DNA of 50,533 bases from IMG/VR virus record IMGVR_UViG_3300007539_000030, positions 1-50,533 of that record. One strand, 5' to 3'. The stretch comes from a virus. The notes below the pieces were generated by a model. The model was given only the letters and a program-made list of their open reading frames with translations. It was not told where the DNA came from and made no database searches. The position numbers and the translations under genes were made by a program. Position 1 is the first letter of the stretch. Every line of letters starts with the position of its first letter. Below are positions 30,901-36,216 of this stretch, in pieces.

Positions 30901-33900
30901 CAGACATGTAGAAACGCTTATTAGTATTCTCAGTAATAACTCTGGAATTGACGATCAGTTCGTCTTGTGCAACTAGTTCGTGGTCTGTGGTGGTTGTGAT
31001 TCTACCGTAGGGGATGTCATTGATGATTTCTTTTCTATACTGCGAAATACCTGCACCTTGCACAGATTCAACCTGTGCGCTAGCGCCGAAACCATCTGTT
31101 CCTGTATTGTCAAAGAATAGTGTATCGTTAACCTGATAGGAAACACCAGGATTCTCGATAACGAAACCATCGATCTGAGCATTCTCGAATTTCGTCGTCG
31201 TCTCAACTTCGATATCGACTCGGGATTCTGTCGAAACTCTTGGGAAGTAATCATAGATTTGAAGTGCTGCTTCCTCCGTCATCGCCTGATCTGTGGCGAT
31301 CTCCTCAGGAGAAATGATACCATCATTATCTATGTCTTCAATCTCGAAGATAATAGTGTCACCTTCACGCTCAGTGACCAGCTGGTCGGACTGTTGGTTA
31401 GGTTGACGATCAATATCGATATCAACTTCCTCGTAAGGATCTCTGAAACGAGACACATCGGCAGGGATGTTCTCCTGAGTTGCTTGCTGACTCAGGTTCC
31501 AAGTATCGACCACAGAGTTGAACTGAGGACCAATGATATAAGGGAAGACAGGAAGACCTGCTTCTGATGCATCAATAGTGATGAAGTAAGCATATATGCC
31601 ATCAGGATATTCAGGTGTCTTACAGAAACGACCGTTGTACGGGTCAAGATCGCCTTCTTGGAAAGTATATTCGTAATCATCAACAAACTGTCCAGCAGGA
31701 TAGTCAGTCAGAGAAGGACCATCAACACGAGCAGGGTTGGGGTTAGTGTCAATATCATATACTACGTTTGCTTTCAGTTTGTAAGAAGAACGCATTCTTC
31801 TGATACCGCCACCAGCATCAGTAGGATCGATGTAACCGTAAGGTCCATAGATAGGACTTCCGTCAAACGCCCAACCAATAATTGGAGAGTGGGTGATAGA
31901 GGCACCAGTTTCAGTTCCTTCTTCTTTGAACTGATTGGTTTCTGGATCGAGGATTACGTTATCACCAACCACATAGCGTAGTTCTTTGGGGTCGGATACG
32001 TGAGCATACTCACCACCATACTGGTTATTGAAACCAGTGAAAACATAACCACGAGCAATATCATACTTGGAACTCAGATCATATTCCAGGTTCTTGTTCC
32101 ACTGGAACACATCTGCTTCAAATGTAGCAAGTTGACCAACGGGTTCCAAACGTACAGTAGTATTACCCTGAGTGTATCCAACACCACGGTTGGTGATCTG
32201 CACAGAAACAACCTTACCCTTATCCTCACCAAGTGTACCGATAATAGCAGTTGCCTGAGCACCAAAACCATCACCATTAATGAAGATTGTGGGTGCAGTT
32301 GTATATCCAGAACCACTATTAATAATAGCGATAGAAACGATACGACCGTTGATAACGATAGGTTGTGCCAGAGCACCTTCACCAGAGTTCAGTTTTAGAG
32401 TAGGTCTATCAGTGTACCCACTACCCCTAGAAACAAGGTTAACGCCAGAAATGGGACCACGGACTTGTGCAGTAGCAGTAGCACCAGAACCGTTTCCACC
32501 TGTAATAGAGATGGTAGGTTGAGAAGTATAACCAGTGCCAGGGTTTCCTACCAGAACACGAGTTACACGACCGTTAGTGACAACTGCCTGTGCGGTAGCA
32601 CCAGATCCACCACCACCAACGATAGAGATCAGAGGTTGAGCAGTGTACCCAGAACCTTGATTAAGAACGTCAACACTAGACAGTGAACCATTAACAACTA
32701 CGGTTGCAGATGCACCAGTGCCACCACCACCACTAATTTCCAGATTAGGGGGAGAACCAGCATCGTAGTTCTCACCAGAGTTAGTGATATTGATAGCAGT
32801 GACAGGACCAAAGGTCACAAATTCTTGGTCCTTGTAAGACCATGCAGCAACACCATTAACCCAAGAACCAATAGGAGTATTTGGTTTGATAGTAGTTCTT
32901 GTAGAAACGGTTTCTACGTTTCTGGGGAATCTCAGTAGTTTACGCTGGTTACCAGGGATTAGTGCAGAACCTTGGAAAGGACCAATCTTATAGTTGGGTA
33001 GACCAGAGGCAGCAACGTAAACATAGTTATTATTGAAGAAAGAGTTCTGAACGTTAGAAGTAAACAGAGAGATAACTTCATTGATAGTGCTCTGTGTGGA
33101 TTTACCTCTGTTCAGGTCCACAGACAGCAGGATGTTACCCTGAGGTTCGATGTCAGTAGGAACAGGGATCAAATACGAGAAGGTAAAGTCATCCAGACGT
33201 GCAGTAACTTCAAACGTACCGTTATAAACAGCAGGGTTTGCACCATAGATGGTCACAGCGTCTTCAACGAGCAGACCATGGGGGTTAGAGCAGGTAACAG
33301 TAGCAGTTCTGTTCAGACCACCTGGTTCAATACGATCAACACGGATCAATTTCTTAACGTTGTACAACCAGGATTGCAGCAACTCAGATTCGTCAGTAGA
33401 ACCAAGTGCAGCAACGTTCAGTTTGTCACCAGGCAGATAATAGGAACCTGTATCTTCCAGAATGGTAGTTCCTGCTTCTGCAATACCCAAAATGCGAAGT
33501 TTGACTTCGGTTTCCTGTCCACGGTTAGCATATACGAAAATATCCGAGAAAATGGTCGTACCAGGATCCCAATCCTCTACAACACCGTTTTTAGAACGAG
33601 TACACTCGATGAACTGGTTCAGAGACTTCTCTTTGTACTGTACAGTCTCAACACCGTCAATAATGATCGTACCGTTCTTCTCGGGCCATCCAATAGTCGA
33701 GTCAACAGTAATAATACCTTCTGTGGTGTCCAGAGGTTCAACAAGAACAGTTTTATACGGAATTTTGAACTCACCAGTCAATGTTTCTTCGGAAATAGCG
33801 AGTTCATAAATGACATCAGTACCTTCGATGATCGAAATCACGTTTTCGATCAAAACTGCTGCATCTTTGATGTTCTGGTCAACAGGATCCGCAACTTGGA

Positions 33901-36211
33901 CTAACTGAGCATCTCTCAGGTTAGCAGGATCACCAGAAATCAGTTCTGCACGCAAAATGGTGTCTACAACCCAAGATGCAGCAGAAGGAGTGATCATCTC
34001 CTCCCTAGGATAGTACAAATCGACCTGTTCACCGAACAGAATCTTAAATAGGTACTGTGTGGCAGTTTTCGTACCTTTGGAGAGGTAGAAATCCTTAATA
34101 GACTTAATTACACGAATAGGATTGACCTGAGAGTAGTCAATCTGGATCGTGGGCATGTATTGACGACGGAACTTGTCAAATACCTGCTTAACGATCATCG
34201 AGTCAAGGTTGTGGACCGTAGATCCACTATTGTGAGTCGATTGTGCTAGTTGTTCTTCCTTAGCAAAGACTTGGTTATGGTATTCGTCGAATTCTGCAAC
34301 GTCAGAGACGCCACGAGCACAACCACGCAGTGAAGACGGCTCATATTCACGTCCAGAAGACAGAATAGTGAAACCAGTGATCTCACCGAAACCAACATCA
34401 CAAGATGCTTGTGCAGAAAGCGGTGTAGCGATGTAAACCTTGGGCGGTTCGGTGTCAGAGTACCCAGAACCAAAGTTGACAATGTTAATGTCAGTAATTT
34501 CCCCGTTGAAGATGGTAGCAACTGCCTCAGCACCAGTACCACCGATTGCTTCACCCAGAGGACCCTTACGATCGTCTACAATGTAGACAGAAGGAGCATC
34601 GGTGTAACCAGAACCACCTGTCAGCAGGTTGATGTTAGTTACATTACCGTTAGCAACGGTTACGTCGAGCACCTGTGCGCCCACAGGTTGGATGATACGT
34701 GCTCTCGGGGCAGAAGTGTACCCTCTACCTCTATTAGTAATCGTTACGCCGACAACTTGCCCATCAGGTGAGACAGTACAGGTTGCTTCTGCGTCGATAC
34801 CGTCTTCGGGGGCAGGATCAATGTAGATTTCGGGAGGATTGCTGTAACCCAGACCCAAAGCAGTAACTTCAATCGAACCAGCAACCAGACGACCCTCAGA
34901 ATCGATCACAGGGTCGCTGACAGCAGCACCGTTAGGGTTGATGAAGGTGATAGCAGGAATAAAGTCGTATCCAGAACCAGAGTTAGTGATCTCGATACCA
35001 GAAACCTGACCAGTGGTATCATCAACAGTAATTTTTGCTGCTGCTTGTGATCCATTGATCAAATCAGAAGGGGGAGTGATGCTAACAACAGGGGGGTTGG
35101 TAGAACTGTAACCTTGACCACCGTTAATCAGTTGAGTATTCTTAATACCATTGACCAAAGTACGACCAGCAGCAGATTCGCCTCTACCAGTCGAAGAGAA
35201 GATAGAAAGTTTTGGTGCAAAGTTAAGTTCGTATCCACTACCGCCATTTTTGACGATGATCTTATCAATCTCTCCGTTAGCACCTACTCTGGTAACTGCT
35301 TCTGCACCTTGACCAACAGTAGGAGACACATATTCGATAGAACGAATGTGGAATGTATCCTGAGTAGAGATATTGACGAAGAACTTGATTCTAGTGTTGT
35401 TATCAGTCAACACATAATCGTCATAAGGACGTTGGAGCACACCATTCCTATTGATAATCAAACCGATCTCAGCAATCGGAGCATAAGGTAGATTCTGATA
35501 AGTCATGGTCATGGAATCTTGACCAGCAAGATCATCGACCGAAGGAGTTACCAGATCTTTGATAATAGAATCAGCAAAACCAATGTAATATAGGATCTGT
35601 GTTAGTTCTACCTGATCGTTACCAGTTCTGGCACGAGGAGGAGTGATGAAATTGATCTGAGAACCGCTGATAGTGTAATCAATCGTAGGAATCAGCAGTT
35701 CACCATATACAGTAACAGCAAGGTGATCAGCAGAAACTGGGGACACAGGTGTACCCAGGAATTTCAGATCAAAGGTAGTGCGAGTTCCATCAAAGAACTC
35801 CCAGGGAGATTCAAGTGCTTGTCTCTTCTTATTAAATTCTTGCAGCGAGATGCCAGGGGTCAGGATAGCATCAGGACCACGGACAATCTCTTCGTAATAG
35901 ATGATTTCATTATCGATCATCACCGAACCATTGGTCGGGATGAAACCATCAATTTCTTCTACTTCAATGAAGTCATCATACAAACCAACGTCTTTGATCA
36001 GAGAGGTAGAAGACGTAAGTGTCTCCTGATCATACTCACTAAGATCCAGATACTTAACCAGATTGTTCAGGACGTTATAAGGACGACCTGTTTTCTCCTG
36101 AGATTTGTAATACTCAATCAGAAAATTAACTAGTTGCTCGTCCTCAGTCCTAATGAACTCAGGCAGTTGATTGGCAACTCTGTCTGAAACGTTGATTGTA
36201 TTTGCAAACAT
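15932..36211 (-). CDS. 7: Giant modular gp7-like baseplate wedge protein, 6759 aa
   Basis: One uninterrupted 20.3-kb frame. Two segments resemble T4 gp7 as I remember it: IKDFYLSKGTKTATQYLFKI near residue 710 (T4 YDFYSTKGIEASYKFLFKV) and SYVIKSQIPINRWKQQILEN followed by HPVGF near 3575 (T4 YYVMKIKSNLPSSRWKSDV). The N-terminus LPEFIRTEDEQLVNFLIEYY also recalls a gp7 segment. Other modules, by approximate residue: GSGY repeats (300-640, 1130-1350, 1690-1830, 3110-3350), YHYH domain (1400-1550), EF-hand loop (1626-1637), propeller-like segment (1845-2240), LamG-like domains (2270-2450, 4645-4815), two W/Y binding modules (2675-2800), SGA modules (3700-4050), seven helical C-x-[RHD]-D repeats (4190-5710), NGVxQ-PG beta units (near 175, 255, 3690, 6360 and 6440), and a C-terminal Ig-like domain (6640-6750). 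T4 gp7 has 1032 residues and initiates wedge assembly. Here the wedge core appears to carry a large adhesive superstructure. Frame and virion role are firm; the gp7 identity is likely but rests on short motifs. Confidence 0.93.
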   Translation of the reverse strand: MFANTINVSDRVANQLPEFIRTEDEQLVNFLIEYYKSQEKTGRPYNVLNNLVKYLDLSEYDQETLTSSTSLIKDVGLYDDFIEVEEIDGFIPTNGSVMIDNEIIYYEEIVRGPDAILTPGISLQEFNKKRQALESPWEFFDGTRTTFDLKFLGTPVSPVSADHLAVTVYGELLIPTIDYTISGSQINFITPPRARTGNDQVELTQILYYIGFADSIIKDLVTPSVDDLAGQDSMTMTYQNLPYAPIAEIGLIINRNGVLQRPYDDYVLTDNNTRIKFFVNISTQDTFHIRSIEYVSPTVGQGAEAVTRVGANGEIDKIIVKNGGSGYELNFAPKLSIFSSTGRGESAAGRTLVNGIKNTQLINGGQGYSSTNPPVVSITPPSDLINGSQAAAKITVDDTTGQVSGIEITNSGSGYDFIPAITFINPNGAAVSDPVIDSEGRLVAGSIEVTALGLGYSNPPEIYIDPAPEDGIDAEATCTVSPDGQVVGVTITNRGRGYTSAPRARIIQPVGAQVLDVTVANGNVTNINLLTGGSGYTDAPSVYIVDDRKGPLGEAIGGTGAEAVATIFNGEITDINIVNFGSGYSDTEPPKVYIATPLSAQASCDVGFGEITGFTILSSGREYEPSSLRGCARGVSDVAEFDEYHNQVFAKEEQLAQSTHNSGSTVHNLDSMIVKQVFDKFRRQYMPTIQIDYSQVNPIRVIKSIKDFYLSKGTKTATQYLFKILFGEQVDLYYPREEMITPSAASWVVDTILRAELISGDPANLRDAQLVQVADPVDQNIKDAAVLIENVISIIEGTDVIYELAISEETLTGEFKIPYKTVLVEPLDTTEGIITVDSTIGWPEKNGTIIIDGVETVQYKEKSLNQFIECTRSKNGVVEDWDPGTTIFSDIFVYANRGQETEVKLRILGIAEAGTTILEDTGSYYLPGDKLNVAALGSTDESELLQSWLYNVKKLIRVDRIEPGGLNRTATVTCSNPHGLLVEDAVTIYGANPAVYNGTFEVTARLDDFTFSYLIPVPTDIEPQGNILLSVDLNRGKSTQSTINEVISLFTSNVQNSFFNNNYVYVAASGLPNYKIGPFQGSALIPGNQRKLLRFPRNVETVSTRTTIKPNTPIGSWVNGVAAWSYKDQEFVTFGPVTAINITNSGENYDAGSPPNLEISGGGGTGASATVVVNGSLSSVDVLNQGSGYTAQPLISIVGGGGSGATAQAVVTNGRVTRVLVGNPGTGYTSQPTISITGGNGSGATATAQVRGPISGVNLVSRGSGYTDRPTLKLNSGEGALAQPIVINGRIVSIAIINSGSGYTTAPTIFINGDGFGAQATAIIGTLGEDKGKVVSVQITNRGVGYTQGNTTVRLEPVGQLATFEADVFQWNKNLEYDLSSKYDIARGYVFTGFNNQYGGEYAHVSDPKELRYVVGDNVILDPETNQFKEEGTETGASITHSPIIGWAFDGSPIYGPYGYIDPTDAGGGIRRMRSSYKLKANVVYDIDTNPNPARVDGPSLTDYPAGQFVDDYEYTFQEGDLDPYNGRFCKTPEYPDGIYAYFITIDASEAGLPVFPYIIGPQFNSVVDTWNLSQQATQENIPADVSRFRDPYEEVDIDIDRQPNQQSDQLVTEREGDTIIFEIEDIDNDGIISPEEIATDQAMTEEAALQIYDYFPRVSTESRVDIEVETTTKFENAQIDGFVIENPGVSYQVNDTLFFDNTGTDGFGASAQVESVQGAGISQYRKEIINDIPYGRITTTTDHELVAQDELIVNSRVITENTNKRFYMSVVTGIDSITITQSGIGYNQAIPPTYEIISSQGQDVELDIKLDTTTGKIDKVDIINSGFNYVTDNPPEIRVSHPQRFKKTYYWSTEFSESTGATFEVFDSVVASDRSLYVCGELTQTNGDSSAFVAKFNDLGSVVWDRTLLPSSSIKTARWKKMYLDETSEENHLIYLIGETESQGTAGYNPDILVAKYESGLDNANNPEGLVRFQKEIAGVSGGTRRDYAGDIYLDDEQRVYICGWTDTNSPDPDDIWVMQLNNQGDVVEKRKFASDTEGEQMHQLYYLGDNQIAFCGIDEDNSDLLFGVMEYDGANIEMSYVKRLAVTGGDVQRPRFILDEYNDLFFVCDMWNGTKNYGVAFFKIALDQIRLTVASPQWDFAKIIAPSTTFESIKHAGITLDVFGNVNVVTETQLEDNNLQATIFGFKYDGTIEDSKITHVSKSANDVGFKVHSHAVDNSGDIILATNRQNPVQTIVHRFEDQANPTYDDTKQNIVSTITIFDAANIASSDTQAKFGTRSLEFQDTNSLVWQDINLLEEWTTVFWVRMDNTHATNNPTINMITVVDDAGGDVQYIIDGDSGSGTFGKIGLQTNPAGGSATTVWSVGSTYWTAMQDQDWHHIALVKEEPSLGAYVYSCYFDGVQVSTQTTVNDIVMNDLTIGAAQGGPLINNTFIGHIDDIVVDPRAVYSGSSLIVPTERYRITTTNDALELIKFDRLHSKRGNFVPDGTRNTETLDFQTTGINYTTNTISNPVITTWNVGSSGLQILDYSDVVSTLAPGTYNFVQERYTYSSKTSTIPTPLGRKLKIEPLVLPKYYIRDAGYQKIDAVKEFVFNQAIKFEKGSILQQVNSQGVVQAYGTIVEVPAGSIDNPGLGNTYKVGKIYGSFNDDDLYQNDAGEENRIDEISFDVARPQDAWESGKAYVVNDQVWSDDKIYYATNNATAGSTAPTHEIGTVTDGAVVWQYISAAPAIEVDLADYPWPTPTDAVPWAETRSYDVDDTVYFGRNKYTCTVAGVSGTVAPTHTAGTATDNSVTWQYTSTYDPLSSYARYRPFNVADYRVTILNTYPGSDFIIGDVVSLGNSITAGIKEDSNDKIAEVNGLASVKRIRLTVNLNKDILRTAENRTDLIYCSALSPHNFSNNDILFVEGFTTAEFNGSFFVKEVFSSRDFIYKLRATATADPLFEQGAISRVKISSKHPTLLLVRNHSYIFDMSDASNFGYYLSFAQDNQYKLEYSFNVIEREGTPGLSSATETPVVKFTIGGEVTNITYYFDPSRTGVTSPVGDNSFIDVIKTPFDGRFTISEIISDTEFRFPLLYEPEFTNAEIGLDDRDVPNTIYSTTSTKAIGPINSIKLISPGGFYKKLPVIDDISSNRKIEKLRITAAGTEYAPGVYTQIPILGDGEGGLCNITVENDPETGSGAISQVALTDPGKGYTFGSIDIDAIPGILGPTLSGSGGAIEVVIPAEGTGAAVFLTGRQIGKIKTLKNNEFGYGYSHDYTLRPEIAFPINLQLFNTSILSQITITNPGAGYTSAPAVIIQGGGGTGAEAEAVVKNNRLSEILIKNPGAGYSSQPEVTLKSEFTYVVNLDLNYLQFNFPHGITTGAEVQFRAEDIGSTVGILPKPSSVGLTSLSSTQTYYAIAGEINGLESDQLRFALTPVDAESGNFITFLTQGDGRQVLLTEVFGGQAEAVVETSRFLEGERVFQGEDFETATAFGVVSENDGWQIQPKILKITNPDGDFVVGGKVQGVISRASGIIDNINIAKGVLNIDAITRTAGRFTDDVGKPSEIIQKIQDSYFYQNFSYVIKSQIPINRWKQQILENNHPVGFNMFGELSLTGGKDVSGRKVAADFTKQVNINEYTNVNEITSFGAAQPIYSTFNNSEVLFRKKRLTNSEEILTSIVKKIDDISSQFDGVTKAFPLRVEGEQVIVKDNQLLVTINGVIQSPGNSYQVVGNSIVFSEAPRPDSKIVYRNIDFDVMPITRLNLNTIAGIFPSIGDTITGFTTETTAKVVATGATSIDVVDISGSSTGFALNERVDVGRTGFSALVGSIDKSFTKLFLQSIGGTFGTVLIGDRITGQTSGARATVTSIDLTENSIQVTDMSDGYFERGEDITFFNAGYGANILNVDSVNYKTIFEFGETVTNMDGDTAIIEETNLDLDGNISDTLVLSKTSGTAEYETGQYNLFLNDIFYSAASNIAARITRIAPYRDPITSINLERPANISGAWNTFTEGDTFFGVTSGAGGEVVRVDFEASPPILYYLPKTEQAFNVDPNTLDPESGQPVQVNETIQIYTTPPGDPDTRIPGAITETINGQPRVGDVVDTLTINKGSTFFGMIFERLISLTNTNVILDDISKTTITPVEILDSTDRINADFLDFEEVRSTEIQYENLTGGTLAAGDTLRSITVTYSNPVTDALNRWFDAANRIAANKQEIIDFANAEIAVQHPGFYYPGDNQTDQFSRYADAYRLIQRNKEYIKAKSYSDMVVEYPTLPIPSTTKCKRDIGHFVDALSMDMFQGGTVYTRKFLQMYFSEDGTTFLYVNNEAAATEYAFEQALGYMKNALTNMLTGTDTVDAVVYNLYDERSTGGSSGTGITADPSPGNPYGTAGSNADNFGANNCSDVQSALQTLFDNVSEVLLAGSLSDLIELSEPDTYSINETKCRRDIGYFVDALVQDIKGDGNYGVVKFTRFYFDANGTPISNGLVGETAESITAFNKARDMAKLAINNLLYDRDLTLVYDPTTYPGPYLTSSSEGHTYDPNYSQGTNFDDATLCADVQAALDTLTSIATTAINAGNLNNINALSVISDGSFQENENLRVFKISYKEPLGNGFFLPGDTVTGATSGATLSLKGANAGLKWLFTNSITGTLQNREYITNTRLTATNAVQTILEYKSGTKSLRIDAGGYLSHPLSDVNKFGTDDFTIEMWIKPTTLTGLQYLWDTRTSGPSENGSPVLYLNGGTINWWYNGSDQITGAHNMTTTDWHHIAVTRTTNITKVWVDGTQVGGDYTDNNAYLERAFKIGANEAGTDNFVGHIDNVIFKKNVSDYSAAFTPGFTYPTGTGLNDVSFGLSFELPIIMSTQDRIATYTGQTNSSATAKKIDYDEKTIIVEDINLSRDEHRKCADTIELNLDWIAETAVGLMKEKYPDFVMPGDTADGTGVQQGTNFCLRDTKEYILKAIIEDIRYGGNYNSVIAGRGYLTKTGDLAYVGNELLQSIFTWTEVADVINYVITTTSADLETYNGTKYTDILRIPNNFTAPASQAIQDEIVLLADTIADILGPTGNRFRDAGDLIWKNRDYIAEETVGYLNDYYSAEIQNEVTGDLTQYDFLVIPGGDSKCERDIKQYILPAVITDLITGGNSATQYVIDLYLDNNNNIIYVENEIGAVLDAFNYVKKLVLHAVNNTLLTFGTTASEFGVPTDVQDDYYVARFTTRTAYRDNTITVDTKGYNYNDPSSNRNIDAANLLDANKHVIAREAVYTMNDLSKYLDFVVPGGAQNCIDDVMGVIEAIIHDLRYGGNSAVYDAALLYLNPEDSSISHIESEVEASIDVYKIAAEICILTMRNGFGRDNLYIYQADGGIGGTVSPGGVGTSSLDSVDVETYEQNGADDRYIDASHIIERNIRLIAEEAVAQGLAQFPGLTIPGGNINCVHDVTDVLHALVWNLRFGGNNKMFRAAEFYVSGGNLAHITSQSAESIWIFEKARDLAITAMRDQAITITAGHGYTQKYFADLDFFPYNQGGYVVTADTDTVTPCADVAAAMTSLMSIVTDTITTPASITDGTISKTLPNIWPVKYSPEMVLRDTSITYDAGSDWNQACASQAATIENLFDVIIQTITTAASPSPAPSYLTTITRDAGYNSNTEYQFYTCENVTSAAEALFDLMTSSLGGGSNSDKSAARRILFNKHAVSAKAFSEVQTAYPTTTAEESFGDTLITGLLYDLNTGGNNGVLRIVNTWFDGEGNFIAFPDVTKQHLLWFVTRVSEYCKRILDDYNDRASGGEWYGYDLYLDPTHQGTNAIENRYEYEKESTQFKIDSSLNLAYYAISRGTPPTQNTVQWTNNNHVTNAQNLYDEGTDWNTDPDLILNTPTIEVAFERRENRVIIQRPNFYSRGDVLSYAIASGDVEPAFANIDYVYVLNATPTQFEITKEIRHDARFRDFALDTALTGTQQLSLPVRTGIARTATTYGQPDIDNPISGTFGLADVVVGATSNASSEIVRTRNNEAEIVKLYQKIYLNTATGRFTVGERVQVQGAGTNFGTVLQTSVLTGDNEDEGWVYVENITGVFTADDILEGVDSAQTAVVTGTNEDRMLVNIDRGAFANGEIIFNKGNGAEADIVSYENSAGSLTSNLGGRVTIDIETLQDDFIDGDIIYGSITDRILDIAYITAQGFQQIELNQFVHAEKTIECDIGSILRDQGFEGDFKKGDFVYLLSGSVPKIPGWTAVVTNYVYDPDNSIHKIWIANLTPYGAAADGTTTTDPNELLSGGLGRFENLNNFPVIQCDIIGVQVTNYTSYGKVAGKAISGDTGRIWLEDVNGDFPSNLTIKSDYGWSAGVTQAKGLLGRCDRYFRGFDGTETSFKLTVSNGEAYFPDPAGHMLVFVNGVLQPPGATYAYTAFSDSISFTEPPTIGSEFIGYYVGKLRQLDDISFEFDSLRSSFNLKYQGGFYSLTLTEGVSSNTILPENNIIVSLNGVIQEPGVGYELVGSRIIFAEIPRAGSTFVAFSYIGSDADVIAATVVPPIEAGDILQIDGEADEREVALIESSNSLITFEYTGTVKGRGASALASIKSGEITKAIITSPGDGYTTRPNVDVVSSTGFDGRVRALMGLLRIDVKTPGIGYAQPVVAVETTVDDDFVPPIGPAVNQGFDTYAGEGTDAQGNPIIITPGYINIVTQPVNVTVNQGQTAQFTVIGQFVNSSDNQVGTTPLNYQWQRKQYGETDWNNITGQNTAVYTSNAAEQADDGDEFRVAITAAGATPVYSNSVILTVQTGATIITNFNPTQIFQ
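19080..23660 (-). repeat. Sevenfold helical C-x2-D...GGN protein repeat inside the giant gene
   Basis: Seven degenerate copies of a ~150-200 aa unit encode a helix, a PG[GD]-like turn, then C-[KRLEIV]-[RDH]-D-x3-[FVIL]-x-[DE]-A-[LI]-x2-D-[LI]-x2-GGN-x6-[AV]-x2-Y[LF]. Core Cys positions are near residues 4258, 4418, 4924, 5094, 5254 and 5404. The seventh copy, near 5684, lacks the Cys. A smaller unit (C-[SA]-D-V-x2-A-[LM]-x2-L, as in NNCSDVQSAL and TPCADVAAAM) recurs between copies. A LamG-like domain is embedded between copies 2 and 3. Confidence 0.8.
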
Positions 36212-36216
36212 TTATC

